From the NCBI GenBank assembly GCA_963975935.1, contig CAXBIQ010000004.1:124001-188000 (forward strand): a stretch of 64,000 nt of DNA. Reading direction: 5' to 3'. The translations under genes were made by a program, and so were the position numbers. This stretch comes from Planktosalinus sp963975935. GTDB lineage: Bacteria > Bacteroidota > Bacteroidia > Flavobacteriales > Flavobacteriaceae. The notes below the pieces were generated by a model that was not told where the DNA came from, did no database searches, and worked only from the letters and a program-made list of their open reading frames with translations. This document shows positions 1-8,774 of the stretch, piece after piece. Numbering within the stretch: position 1 is the stretch's first letter; each line of letters opens with the position of its first letter.

Positions 1-855
1 GATGAAGAAACAGAACTGGCAGTAAAGAAATTTCAAATGCGTCACGGCCTTGCTACAGATGGTGTTGTGGGAGTGGGAACTGTATATGCCCTAAACAAAA
101 CCCCGGAACAAAGAAAACAGCAGATTATAGCAAATATGGAACGATGGCGTTGGTATCCCAGAAATCTCGGCGAAGAATACCTTATCATAAATATTCCTGA
201 TTATACCTTGCATGCCGTTAAAAAAAATGACACAACTAAGACAAACAGGGTAATTGTGGGTAAAAGCTCAAGAAGAACCCCTGTTCTGTCTTCCACATTC
301 AGCCATTTGGTTTTCAATCCCACCTGGACCATACCACCCACCATTAAGAAAAATGATATTGTTCCCTCTGTAAAAAGGGACAGGGGCTATCTGGCTTCAA
401 AAAACATGACCGTTTACGACAGGCAGGGAAACAGAATACACCCTGATGACTGGAAAGAAAAAGATGCACTTTCTTATCGTTATGTCCAAAGTCCGGGAGC
501 ATACAATTCGCTGGGATTGGTAAAATTTATGTTTCCCAACCGTTTTATGGTGTACCTTCATGACACCAATTCCAGAAGCTTTTTTGACAAGGCAAACCGT
601 TCCTTAAGTTCGGGGTGCGTGCGGGTACAAGATCCTTTTGATCTCGCTGCATATTTATTGGATGATCAGGAAAAGTGGAGTTTGGAAACCATCAATAAAT
701 TGGTTAAAACAAATAATACAAAAGAAGCAAAAATGACAAAAGACGTCAATGTCCACCTCTTCTACTGGACTGCGTGGAGTGAAGACGGAACGTTACAATT
801 CCGGGACGACCTTTACAATAAGGATGATGCTTTGTATAAAGCCTTATCAGATTAA
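1..855 (+). CDS. L,D-transpeptidase (YcbB-like), 5' partial
   Basis: This is the C-terminal 284 residues of a periplasmic murein L,D-transpeptidase that makes 3-3 peptidoglycan cross-links. The reading frame is open from base 1, so the gene begins before the window. The first residues (LAVKKFQMRHGLATDGVVG) are the end of a peptidoglycan-binding domain of the AVxxFQxxxGL type. The YkuD catalytic domain follows, with the HDTN segment and the active-site cysteine in SSGCVRV. A peptidoglycan-binding domain ahead of YkuD is the arrangement of the large YcbB/LdtD-type enzymes. The 3' end overlaps the convergent gene by 9 bp. Confidence 0.9.
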   Translation, partial: DEETELAVKKFQMRHGLATDGVVGVGTVYALNKTPEQRKQQIIANMERWRWYPRNLGEEYLIINIPDYTLHAVKKNDTTKTNRVIVGKSSRRTPVLSSTFSHLVFNPTWTIPPTIKKNDIVPSVKRDRGYLASKNMTVYDRQGNRIHPDDWKEKDALSYRYVQSPGAYNSLGLVKFMFPNRFMVYLHDTNSRSFFDKANRSLSSGCVRVQDPFDLAAYLLDDQEKWSLETINKLVKTNNTKEAKMTKDVNVHLFYWTAWSEDGTLQFRDDLYNKDDALYKALSD

Positions 856-1542
856 CCGGGATTTTGAAAGATAATCATCTGAAGGAAAATAAATAAACAA
901 ACACGACTTCTCTTTAATCAAATCGATTATTAGTTTACTTTCTTCCCTAGGCAATGAAGGACAACCCAGACTTCTGCCAAGCCTGCCGTGCCGGGTGATA
1001 AAGTTTTCAGACACATAATCTGCACCGTGGATGACAATGGCTCGTTCCCGGGCTTTATCATTAATACCCTTTTCCAACCCATCCAACCTTAGTGAATATC
1101 CATGCTTGCCAAAATAAGTTTCGGCTGTAGCATAAAACCCTAAACTGCTCTGAAAGGATTCAGGAATGTTTGAGAAGGCACGGGCAAATTCATTGCCGGT
1201 ATTCCTGCCGTGGGCCACATACGTTTGATGAATAACCTCGTTTTTCTTTAAATCAATTACCCAAAGACGTTTTTCATTAGCTGACATGCTAAAATCAACA
1301 ACAGTGAGTAAGTTCTTTTTTATTTTTCCGGATTCTTGAAGTCGGTAATAGCCATCAAGGGCATAAGTAAAACTTTCTTTGGTAGGTAAGTCAAAATGAC
1401 TTGTATTTAAACTTTCGTAAACAATTTCTGACTTTGAAAGTTCAGTGGTTGCTGGTTCTGGTGTATGGAGATTTGTGCTGCTGGAGTTTGTTGAATAGGA
1501 AATAAATCCAAATAACAAAATGGGGAGAATCTTGTATATCAT
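847..1542 (-). CDS. Murein L,D-transpeptidase catalytic domain family protein (YkuD_2 type)
   Basis: This 231-residue exported protein starts with a hydrophobic signal (MIYKILPILLFGFISYS). The C-terminal half has the arrangement of the YkuD_2 family: VIDL near the domain start, then VIHGADYVSE and the cysteine motif GRSLGCPSLP with the presumed catalytic Cys. It belongs to a different L,D-transpeptidase branch from its convergent neighbour. Activity on peptidoglycan is inferred from the fold family only. The two convergent genes share their last 9 bp and there is no room for a terminator between them. Confidence 0.82.
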   Translation of the reverse strand: MIYKILPILLFGFISYSTNSSSTNLHTPEPATTELSKSEIVYESLNTSHFDLPTKESFTYALDGYYRLQESGKIKKNLLTVVDFSMSANEKRLWVIDLKKNEVIHQTYVAHGRNTGNEFARAFSNIPESFQSSLGFYATAETYFGKHGYSLRLDGLEKGINDKARERAIVIHGADYVSENFITRHGRLGRSLGCPSLPREESKLIIDLIKEKSCLFIYFPSDDYLSKSRLI

Positions 1543-1743
1543 TCGTAATCTTTAGGTTAAACTTTTATTTGGGCTTTCCAAAAATAGAAATTAAATTGGA
1601 AAATCAAAATAAAAGAATCTCAATTGTACTTATTTTATGGTGTTTCTTAGCTTTTTAACGAAGCAAAATAGTATTTGGTATACTCAAAGTCTTAAAGTTT
1701 TGAGAGAATAAACACTCAGGGGAAATGAAAAGAAAATACTTAG

Positions 1744-1751
1744 TACATTTG
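1744..1751 (+). promoter_or_regulatory. Bacteroidota -7 promoter element (TACATTTG) for gpmI
   Basis: TACATTTG matches the Bacteroidota -7 consensus TAnnTTTG exactly and lies 16 bp before the gpmI start codon. I do not see a clear -33 TTTG at the usual distance, so this rests on the -7 match and position. Confidence 0.5.
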
Positions 1752-1767
1752 TACCATATCCAAAATT

Positions 1768-3282
1768 ATGCATAAAAAAGTCCTCTTGATGATTTTAGAT
1801 GGTTGGGGCATTACCCAAGACCCCAACGTTTCTGCCATTGCAAAAGCAAATACGCCGTTTATAGACTCTTTATATTCAAAATACGCACACGCACAACTGC
1901 GCACAGACGGCCTGAATGTGGGACTTCCCCGGGGGCAAATGGGCAACAGCGAGGTGGGCCACATCAATCTGGGTGCCGGGCGTATCATCTATCAGGAACT
2001 CGCAAAAATAAATCTGGCAGTAAGGAACAACTCTTTAATCAAAGAAGAAACCATACAAAATGCTTTCGCTTACGCTAAAAAAAACAACAAAAATATCCAT
2101 CTTATAGGTTTGGTCTCAGATGGAGGGGTGCACTCACACATTAATCACCTTAAGGGACTGCTCAATGCAGCAAAAGAAGCAAATCTTGAAAATGTGTTTG
2201 TTCATGCCTTTACCGATGGTCGTGACGTTGACCCGCATTCCGGTAAAGGTTTTATCAGTGACCTGCAAAACCACCTAAATAAAACCACCGGAAAACTGGC
2301 CTCTGTAATCGGAAGATATTATGCCATGGATCGTGACCAGCGCTGGGAACGCACCAAAAAAGCGTATGACCTGCTGGTCAACGGCGTGGGAACCCCGTCA
2401 AAAAATATATTGGAAAGCATTGAAGACAGTTATCGTGCAGGCATTAGCGATGAATTTATAGAGCCCATATTTTTAACAGATTATAATGAGCCCATCGCAA
2501 CAATCGGGGAAAACGATGTGGTTATATTTTTCAACTTCAGAACAGACCGGGGTAGACAGCTCACACACGTACTTTCACAAAATCATTTGCACGAATTCAA
2601 CATGGCTGCATTACCCTTACACTTTGTGACCATGACAAATTATGATGACAGTTTCCAAAACATTCACGTGGTGTACAACAAGGAAAATATAACAGAGACT
2701 TTGGGTGAGGTGATTTCAAAAGCGGGCAAGAAGCAAATCCGCATCGCTGAAACAGAAAAATACCCTCACGTCACCTTTTTCTTTTCAGGAGGAAGGGAAA
2801 TGCCCTTTGAAGGGGAAAAACGCATTCTGTGCCCTTCTCCAAAAGTAGCAACATATGATTTACTGCCGGAAATGAGTGCGTTTGAAATAAGGGATAAAAT
2901 CATCCCCGAAATTGAACATGAAACCGCAGATTTTATCTGTTTAAATTTTGCAAACCCGGACATGGTTGGTCATACCGGTGTTTTTGAAGCAGCGGTAAAG
3001 GCATGTGAAACCATCGATATCTGTACAAAAAGTATTGTAGAAAAAGCGATACAACAAGACTATACCACAATTATAATAGCAGACCATGGCAACAGTGAAA
3101 TGATGATAAACCCTGACGGTTCACCAAACACAGCACATACCACAAACCCGGTGCCTGTAATTGTGGTTGACAAAACAATAAATACCGTTAAAAATGGTAT
3201 TTTAGCAAACATTGCTCCCACTGTATTAAAACTTATGGGGATTGAAAAACCCTTTATAATGAATGAAGAACCACTCATCTAA
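1768..3282 (+). CDS. gpmI: 2,3-bisphosphoglycerate-independent phosphoglycerate mutase
   Basis: GpmI interconverts 3- and 2-phosphoglycerate in glycolysis and gluconeogenesis using two metal ions and a phosphoserine. The 504-residue length is normal for the family. The N-terminus has the metal-binding DGWG (residues 11-14), and the phosphorylated serine is Ser61 in GNSEVGH. Downstream are FTDGRDVDP, GRYYAMDRD and RWERTKKAYD of the substrate-binding domain, then ADHGNSE and NTAHTTNPVP near the C-terminus, which supply metal ligands. The start ATG at 1768 begins MHKKVLLMILDGWG, as expected for the family. The thioredoxin-like lipoprotein gene follows 13 bp downstream and may be co-transcribed. 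Confidence 0.97.
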   Translation: MHKKVLLMILDGWGITQDPNVSAIAKANTPFIDSLYSKYAHAQLRTDGLNVGLPRGQMGNSEVGHINLGAGRIIYQELAKINLAVRNNSLIKEETIQNAFAYAKKNNKNIHLIGLVSDGGVHSHINHLKGLLNAAKEANLENVFVHAFTDGRDVDPHSGKGFISDLQNHLNKTTGKLASVIGRYYAMDRDQRWERTKKAYDLLVNGVGTPSKNILESIEDSYRAGISDEFIEPIFLTDYNEPIATIGENDVVIFFNFRTDRGRQLTHVLSQNHLHEFNMAALPLHFVTMTNYDDSFQNIHVVYNKENITETLGEVISKAGKKQIRIAETEKYPHVTFFFSGGREMPFEGEKRILCPSPKVATYDLLPEMSAFEIRDKIIPEIEHETADFICLNFANPDMVGHTGVFEAAVKACETIDICTKSIVEKAIQQDYTTIIIADHGNSEMMINPDGSPNTAHTTNPVPVIVVDKTINTVKNGILANIAPTVLKLMGIEKPFIMNEEPLI

Positions 3283-3295
3283 ACAACTAATATTT

Positions 3296-3889
3296 ATGAA
3301 AAAAACATTTTTGATACTCGCCTCTATTTTAGTCCTTGTTTCCTGTGAAAACAATAAAAAAGAAAAAGAATCTGAAACCACCACCGTGGAAGCTCAGAAT
3401 GAAAATTATGATGATTTGCCTGTGCTTACTGGAAAACAAGAAATCAATACCATTAAGGAAGCACCTTATAACAAATGGTTTATGGAAAACTATCGCTACA
3501 GTCCTAATCAACGTTCTTTAGGCCCTTTAAAAACAGCCCTTACAGATATTGAAATGACCATCTTTATGGGTACCTGGTGTGAAGACAGCCGCAAACAAGT
3601 GCCGGCTCTGTTAAACATCCTGGTCGCCATACAATATGACCAGAGTAACATCACACTCATTACCGTCGATGAAAATAAAGTAACCCCGGAGGGTCTCGAG
3701 GAAGGATATAATATTGAATATGTACCCACAATTATCCTCTATAAAGACGGAGAAGAACTGGGCAGGATCGTTGAATATCCCATTGAAACCCTGGAGGCAG
3801 ACCTTTTGGCTATTGCCTCAGGTGAAGATTACCATCACGCATATTCAGATGTGGAAGAAACATCAGAGAGTACTGAAGAGAACAAATAA
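3296..3889 (+). CDS. Thioredoxin-family lipoprotein with a CxxS active site
   Basis: This is a predicted lipoprotein of 197 residues with a thioredoxin fold. I start it at 3296 because that ATG gives a clean signal with a lipobox ending LVSC; the longer in-frame start at 3263 would overlap gpmI and spoil the signal. The active-site motif is GTWCEDSR (Cys95, Ser98), so the second cysteine of CxxC is replaced by serine, which argues against classical disulfide reduction. A cis-proline segment, EYVPTIILYKDG, follows as in thioredoxins. WCxDSR proteins of this kind are common in Bacteroidota envelopes, and their substrate is unknown. The C-terminus is acidic and low in complexity. Confidence 0.8.
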   Translation: MKKTFLILASILVLVSCENNKKEKESETTTVEAQNENYDDLPVLTGKQEINTIKEAPYNKWFMENYRYSPNQRSLGPLKTALTDIEMTIFMGTWCEDSRKQVPALLNILVAIQYDQSNITLITVDENKVTPEGLEEGYNIEYVPTIILYKDGEELGRIVEYPIETLEADLLAIASGEDYHHAYSDVEETSESTEENK

Positions 3890-3924
3890 CTGTTCCATTA
3901 ATTCTTTGTAATTTTGCCAGCGTT

Positions 3925-4338
3925 ATGAGGCACAAATCACTTACAATTGCGATAGATTTTGATGGGACTATAGTAGAAAACCAGTATCCAAAAATTGGAA
4001 AACCCGTTATTTTTGCTTTCGAAACATTAAAACAACTTCAGGAGGAGGGCCACCGGTTAATTCTCTGGACCTATCGCCACGGCAGTGAACTCGAAGATGC
4101 CATAACATTTTGCGAAGAACGCGGCATTACCTTTTATGCCATCAACAAAAGCTTTCCCGAAGAAGAATTTGACGACACACAAAGCCGTAAAATATTGGCA
4201 GACATCTACATAGACGACAGGAATATTGGCGGTTTGATGGAATGGGGCGAAATTTACCATTTACTCGTCAACAACAAAGGCATGCTAAAGAAGAAAGAAA
4301 AAAAGAAAAAAGGACTCTTTTCCATTTTTAAAAAATAA
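3925..4338 (+). CDS. Small HAD-superfamily hydrolase (BT0820-like)
   Basis: This 137-residue cytoplasmic HAD-type phosphatase has motif I DFDGT (residues 12-16, with the nucleophile Asp), motif II in LILWTYR, and the acidic motif IV YIDDRNIGG. The cap is minimal. It fits the BT0820-type subfamily of Bacteroidota. The last 15 residues are a lysine-rich tail. The substrate is unknown. The gene lies 35 bp after the thioredoxin-like lipoprotein and 16 bp before map, so a shared transcript is plausible. A TAATTTTG element at 3909-3916 could also provide its own promoter. Confidence 0.8.
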   Translation: MRHKSLTIAIDFDGTIVENQYPKIGKPVIFAFETLKQLQEEGHRLILWTYRHGSELEDAITFCEERGITFYAINKSFPEEEFDDTQSRKILADIYIDDRNIGGLMEWGEIYHLLVNNKGMLKKKEKKKKGLFSIFKK

Positions 4339-4354
4339 CCACGAATTTCTACCC

Positions 4355-5176
4355 ATGATTATACCAAAAACCAGAGATGAAATTGAATTAATGCGTCAAA
4401 GTGCAATGGTCGTTTCACGCACCCTGGGAATGCTCGCCGGGGAGTTAAAGCCGGGAGTAAAACTCAATTATCTTGACAAACTGGCAGAAGCTTACATCCG
4501 CGAGGAAGAAAATGCTATCCCCGGGTTTTTGGGTTTATATGATTGCCCCTCTACCCTCTTGATTAGTGCAAACGATCAGGTGGTTCACGGTTTACCAAAA
4601 GATGTTGAAATTCACGAAGGCGATATTTTATCGATTGATTGCGGTGCCATCAAAAACGGTTTCTATGGTGACCATGCATATACATTCACAGTGGGCGAAG
4701 TCTCACCTGAGGTGGAGCAATTGCTGAAAGTAACTAAGGAATCACTATACATTGGCATTCGTGAATTCAAGGCAAACAACCGTGTGGGCGATGTGGGCTA
4801 TGCCATTCAAAACTACTGTGAAAGTTTTGGCTATGGTGTGGTCAGAGAACTTGTGGGACACGGTCTGGGAAGGACCATGCATGAAGACCCCGAAATGCCC
4901 AATTACGGAAAACGCGGTCGTGGCAAAAAATTTATTGAAGGCATGACCATAGCGATTGAACCGATGATCAATATGGGCACCCACAGAATAAAACAACTCA
5001 AGGACGGCTGGACAATCGTTACCGCAGATGGGAGACCCAGTGCCCATTTTGAACACAATGTGGCTCTGGTAGACGGCAAACCCGAATTGCTCTCAACATT
5101 TGCATACATTTATAAAGCACTGGGGATTGAAAGTGATGAAGAAAATGAATTCAGGCAACACGCTTTGGTGCTTTAG
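4355..5176 (+). CDS. map: Methionine aminopeptidase, type I
   Basis: It removes the N-terminal methionine from nascent proteins with two metal ions in a pita-bread fold. All five ligands can be seen: Asp in LSIDCGA, Asp in YGDHAYTF, His in GHGLGRTMHEDP, Glu in IAIEPM and the final Glu in HFEHNVAL. The substrate-side histidine is in VVHGLP. The 273 residues include about 20 extra C-terminal residues compared with the E. coli enzyme. There is no N-terminal zinc-finger extension. The next 290 bp downstream hold no intact gene. Confidence 0.96.
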   Translation: MIIPKTRDEIELMRQSAMVVSRTLGMLAGELKPGVKLNYLDKLAEAYIREEENAIPGFLGLYDCPSTLLISANDQVVHGLPKDVEIHEGDILSIDCGAIKNGFYGDHAYTFTVGEVSPEVEQLLKVTKESLYIGIREFKANNRVGDVGYAIQNYCESFGYGVVRELVGHGLGRTMHEDPEMPNYGKRGRGKKFIEGMTIAIEPMINMGTHRIKQLKDGWTIVTADGRPSAHFEHNVALVDGKPELLSTFAYIYKALGIESDEENEFRQHALVL

Positions 5177-5226
5177 TTTTGAATGAGCGGTTTTGAATGG
5201 TGAGAAATAAATTATTTCACTGAGAT

Positions 5227-5453
5227 ACACAGAGGTTCCCTGAGACACACAGAGATGGTTGAGAAAGAATTGACAGACAAAATCATGAATGCTTTACAGA
5301 AGTTCATACTGCTCAGGTATTAACCTATTTAAAACTTGGTGGATATCCGGTGGGCCTCTTAATGAATTTTCATACAAAGCTTTTAAAAAATGGAATCAAA
5401 AGATTTATCAACACTTCCTAAACTCTCCGTGAAAACTCCGCGAACCTCCGTGT
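5227..5453. repeat. Imperfect terminal inverted repeats flanking a decayed GxxExxY cassette
   Basis: The left arm (5227-5254, ACACAGAGGTTCCCTGAG and onward) and the reverse complement of the right arm (5423-5453, ACACGGAGGTTCGCGGAG and onward) match over about 28 bp with a few substitutions and a short gap. Both are built from degenerate CACAGAG/CACGGAG units. They bracket the GxxExxY relic and lie in the only sizeable gap between map and the methyltransferase gene. The arrangement suggests a non-autonomous mobile cassette. No transposase is present and no target-site duplication is obvious. Confidence 0.55.
5302..5421 (+). pseudogene. GxxExxY-family protein, C-terminal relic
   Basis: An open stretch of 39 codons ends in TAA and reads VHTAQVLTYLKLGGYP, then VGLLMNFHTKLLKNGIKR. 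This closely resembles the C-terminus of GxxExxY proteins (TIGR04256 type), where a conserved YLKL, G.LINF and GIKR pattern is usual. A short N-terminal trace (VEKELTDKIMNA) lies at about 5257-5295 in another register, so most of the gene, including the name-giving motif, has been deleted. The function of the family is unknown. Confidence 0.6.
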
Positions 5454-5467
5454 AACAACCTCCAAGC

Positions 5468-6247
5468 ATGAAATCCATATTTAAATTCTTTTTAAACCTT
5501 TTCCCAAGGCAAACTTTAATCAGGTTTAGCTATGTTGTAAGACCGTTACTGGCACTCTGGTATCGTGGAAAGAAGTTCGAAGACCCCATCGATGGAAAGA
5601 GCTATCGCAGTTTTTTACCCTACGGATATGAAACCCAACGGGAGAATGTACTTGCACCCGGTACCCTGTCACTGGAAAGGCACCGCTTGCTGTGGCTGTA
5701 TTTAAAAAACGAAACCAATTTTTTTACCGCTCCGCTAAAAGTGCTCCACTTCGCTCCGGAACAAGCTTTCTACAAACGTTTTAAAAAATTAAAAAACCTT
5801 GATTACACCACGACAGACCTCAACTCGCCCCTGGCAGATGTAAAAGCGGATATTTGCAACCTGCCTTTTGACAATGACAGTTTTGATTTCATTTTATGCA
5901 ACCATGTACTGGAACACATCCCGGACGATACTAAAGCCATGCAGGAATTATATCGCATTTTAAAACCCGACGGCACGGGTATTTTTCAAATCCCGCAAGA
6001 CCTTTCCCGGGCCAAGACCTTTGAAGATGACTCCATCACAGATGCTCGTGAACGGGCACAAATATTTGGACAATATGACCACGTGCGGGTATATGGACGG
6101 GATTATTTTGACAAACTTCGCGCTGTGGGGTTTGCTGTTGAAGAAGTTGACTACACCCAAAAACTTTCTGAAAAAGAACAAAACCGCTTTCGTCTTGCCA
6201 AAGGAGAAATCATCCCGGTTTGCAGGAAAAAAACGGATATTACATAA
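5468..6247 (+). CDS. Class I SAM-dependent methyltransferase (Methyltransf_11 type)
   Basis: This 259-residue protein has a Rossmann-type SAM-binding core. Motif I is degenerate (VLHFAPEQAF), the acidic strand-2 end is TTTDLNS, motif II is LPFDNDSFDFILCNHV, and LEHIPDD with ELYRILKPDGTGIFQIPQ follows, typical of Methyltransf_11. The N-terminal 70 residues are basic and hydrophobic and may contact membrane or substrate. The acceptor is unknown. The gene appears monocistronic, preceded by the GxxExxY relic and converging on the LRR gene at 6272. Confidence 0.8.
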   Translation: MKSIFKFFLNLFPRQTLIRFSYVVRPLLALWYRGKKFEDPIDGKSYRSFLPYGYETQRENVLAPGTLSLERHRLLWLYLKNETNFFTAPLKVLHFAPEQAFYKRFKKLKNLDYTTTDLNSPLADVKADICNLPFDNDSFDFILCNHVLEHIPDDTKAMQELYRILKPDGTGIFQIPQDLSRAKTFEDDSITDARERAQIFGQYDHVRVYGRDYFDKLRAVGFAVEEVDYTQKLSEKEQNRFRLAKGEIIPVCRKKTDIT

Positions 6248-6271
6248 TACAGAAAAAAATTCTATGTTAGC

Positions 6272-7354
6272 TCATCTTTTCACAACCAGCTTCTTCACCA
6301 CCCGCCTGCCTTCAACCTCCATGGTTATAAAATAAACCCCGCTTGCAAGTTCGCTTACATCAAACCGAGGCGTGTAAACTTCCTCTTGCTCAAAAGTTTT
6401 AACCTGCTTGCCTTGAAGGTCATAAAGTACCACGTTTTGTATGGTGTGATAGGGGCTTGCAAGTATAAAAAAGGACGTTGCAGGATTGGGAAAAACTTTA
6501 ATATCCCGTTTTAAAACCACGTCATTTAGGGACAAGGCATCACAGGCCGCTTCTGTTTCAACAAAAGTAGTGGTGGCATCTATATCGGGCCAGTTAGCAG
6601 TGCTGTAAGCCGCATCGTCAACCAAGATACATTGCAAATCAGGATTGTTGGTGGCAATAAAATCTGTAATAAGGGAATTGTTACCATTGCGTATGTCCAG
6701 ACTCGTTAATTGATTTGAGTCAATAAATAGATTCTCTAAACTTGTATTTTGAGTAAGATCCAATTCTGTGAGTAAATTATCATTACATCCCAAACCTATC
6801 AAATTTACAAGTCCAGTTACATCTATATCAATAATAAGATTTTCATTTAATACTAAATCATTTAAATTATGATTCACGCCCAAGTTTATAATTGATATTT
6901 GGTTTTGATATGCTTCTAAAGTAGTTAGTTGTTGATTTGATGATACATCCAAACTCAATAAATTATTATTAAAAATATAAGCATTTATCAGGTTATCTGC
7001 CCCATTAAAATTAATGTGTTCCAATTGGGGATTTAATGCACATACCAAATCTACAAGGTTATTATTGGCACTCAAATTTAGACTAACCAATCCTGTAAGC
7101 CCGATTGCTAAATACTCTAGAGAGTCAAAATCCTCTATTCCTGTTAAATCAGTGATATTGGGCACTGGATCCACAATTTCAAACTGTATTATTCCATTAA
7201 TATTACCGGTTAATACCTGTCCATCCATTACATCATCATATCCTTCATTTATCAAAAACTGCTCAAATGCAGGATCAGGTATTTGAGTGAATTGCCCTTG
7301 AAGCAAGCCAAAATTAAAACAACAAAATGCTATTAAATAAAACCTTTTCATCAT
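6272..7354 (-). CDS. LRR-containing T9SS cargo protein, copy A
   Basis: This secreted surface protein has an N-terminal signal (FYLIAFCCFNFGLLQGQ), about eight irregular leucine-rich repeats of 20-22 residues (such as LTELDLTQNTSLENLFID), and a type A T9SS sorting domain from about residue 285 (KVFPNPATSFFI ... GVYFITMEVEG ... KKLVVKR). T9SS domains of this type direct export across the outer membrane. The start ATG (7354-7352) overlaps the stop of the upstream metalloprotease as TGATG, implying translational coupling; a TTG three bases earlier is possible but less likely. Copies B (12886-13971) and C (13977-15059) are close paralogs. The ligand is unknown. Confidence 0.88.
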   Translation of the reverse strand: MMKRFYLIAFCCFNFGLLQGQFTQIPDPAFEQFLINEGYDDVMDGQVLTGNINGIIQFEIVDPVPNITDLTGIEDFDSLEYLAIGLTGLVSLNLSANNNLVDLVCALNPQLEHINFNGADNLINAYIFNNNLLSLDVSSNQQLTTLEAYQNQISIINLGVNHNLNDLVLNENLIIDIDVTGLVNLIGLGCNDNLLTELDLTQNTSLENLFIDSNQLTSLDIRNGNNSLITDFIATNNPDLQCILVDDAAYSTANWPDIDATTTFVETEAACDALSLNDVVLKRDIKVFPNPATSFFILASPYHTIQNVVLYDLQGKQVKTFEQEEVYTPRFDVSELASGVYFITMEVEGRRVVKKLVVKR

Positions 7355-8715
7355 CAATCGTTTTTATAAACTGCCGTTTGTTCTTGGGTACCATCACAAA
7401 AGTCTTTATTGATCACGTACAAGCCGCTGTCAAGATTGTCAATTAAATAGGGATCGTTGATTTGAAGGGAGTCTTTTAAGGTGGTGGTTGTATTGGTATT
7501 GTAAACCCCGTCATTAAATCGTATCACACTGCCCCCGCCCGGGCTTCGGTTGTAATTGTTATAGCAAACTTCAGGGGTATTGCTTAGCTGGTCTATGACA
7601 ATGGCACTGTGATTGGGGTGGTAAATATCCTCTAAGTCAAGTGAATATTTGTCAACCTGCTTAATGAGGTTGAGGCTTTGATAACTAAAGGAAGTTTCAC
7701 AAGCAGTTGGCTCGTTATAAATTTCCGTACCACTGCCACATGCTATAAAACGATAGTCAAAACCGGGTTGAAATAGAGGTGTGTGCAACGTGGTATTGTA
7801 AGGTCCTGCAAAATAATATCCACCTGCATAGGGCTCATATAATGAACAAATTGTAGTTGTCCTGTCTAAAAGGTCTTGTTCATTCAAAATGGTTTCCCGC
7901 ATCCTTACGCCCTGCCCGGGGGTAAAATGATCTAAGTGTGGAAAAAAGCTTAGTGCTGTGTTCATAAAATTGGTGACATCAATATTTACATAGGGGTCGC
8001 CCTCATTATCTATAACCTCTGCACTGTACAAATATTCAATGGTTTGTGTATTATAACATACGTTCATTTCTTGACCAGTACCAACGCCATAAGCAGCAGG
8101 GGTGTCATGTATTAAATCTCCTTTGGTGGGAGCATTATACTTTGGACTGGTTTCGTCACGTGTGACATTTTCTGAGTTGGAAGTAAAACTAGGGAACCAT
8201 CCTTCAAGAAGTGTATCACCATTGCAAACCAATGGAGTGTTAAACGTTGATTCAAAACCGAAAGTACCTGTATTAGTATGAAGAAGACCGAAAATATGAC
8301 CGGTTTCATGGGCAAACATAAATTTGTTGTCTATAAAAGCTGTATAACTCATTAATATATAATCAGGTGACAACGCTGTACTCCCTAAATTATTAACAAT
8401 TTGATAATTTAACATATTACTTTGAATATTTACCGATCCTCCTTGTGGTACAAATTCAAACCCACGGTACTTAAAAAAAATGTTGTATTGGTTAAACTCA
8501 ATATTCAAGTAAGCTATTATCTCCAGAAAATCCGCTTCTGTGAGTGTGAGTTGTGTTTGGTTATCGTGAAAATAGGTGTTAAAAACCAATGGGTCCTGAG
8601 TTGCAAAATCCATATCAACTTTTCCGGTATGGTATGATTTTTTACCTATCGGGATCGTGTCGACCAGACAGGCAGCTCCGGCTTGTCCCTGACTTTTAAA
8701 GGTGAAAGCAAGCAT
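7354..8715 (-). CDS. Secreted zinc metalloprotease (M43/pappalysin-like), start uncertain
   Basis: The zinc site HETGHIFGLLH (His136, Glu137, His140, His146 by this numbering) fits HExxHxxGxxH of the metzincin clan and the M43-like secreted proteases of Bacteroidota. The first ATG in the open frame (8715) leaves only a stub of a signal peptide. Codons upstream in the same frame encode an excellent hydrophobic core (SSIAVILLCFLMLAF), but the natural ATG at 8780-8778 is out of frame because of a (CA)7 tract; six or nine repeats would restore it. The gene may therefore be phase-variable and OFF here, or carry a sequence error. The C-terminus (residues about 400-453) lacks the T9SS motif of its neighbours. 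The downstream LRR gene is coupled by TGATG. Confidence 0.82.
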   Translation of the reverse strand: MLAFTFKSQGQAGAACLVDTIPIGKKSYHTGKVDMDFATQDPLVFNTYFHDNQTQLTLTEADFLEIIAYLNIEFNQYNIFFKYRGFEFVPQGGSVNIQSNMLNYQIVNNLGSTALSPDYILMSYTAFIDNKFMFAHETGHIFGLLHTNTGTFGFESTFNTPLVCNGDTLLEGWFPSFTSNSENVTRDETSPKYNAPTKGDLIHDTPAAYGVGTGQEMNVCYNTQTIEYLYSAEVIDNEGDPYVNIDVTNFMNTALSFFPHLDHFTPGQGVRMRETILNEQDLLDRTTTICSLYEPYAGGYYFAGPYNTTLHTPLFQPGFDYRFIACGSGTEIYNEPTACETSFSYQSLNLIKQVDKYSLDLEDIYHPNHSAIVIDQLSNTPEVCYNNYNRSPGGGSVIRFNDGVYNTNTTTTLKDSLQINDPYLIDNLDSGLYVINKDFCDGTQEQTAVYKND

Positions 8716-8760
8716 CAGGAAACAAAGTAAAATTACAGCAATGCTGCTAAGAGGTTGCGA

Positions 8761-8774
8761 TGTGTGTGTGTGTG
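8761..8774 (-). repeat. (CA)7 dinucleotide tract at metalloprotease start, phase-variation candidate
   Basis: On the minus strand, ATG AAA is followed by seven CA units and then TCGCAACC. With seven units the ATG frame stops at TAG after 11 codons. With six or nine units it runs into the signal peptide and the complete protease. Slipped-strand changes in such a tract would switch the protein on and off. The tract is seen directly; the switching is inferred. Confidence 0.6.

Noticed and set aside
5257..5295. Possible N-terminus of the GxxExxY protein
   Set aside because: VEKELTDKIMNA looks like the family start but is too short and not continuous with the C-terminal relic to be called as its own feature.
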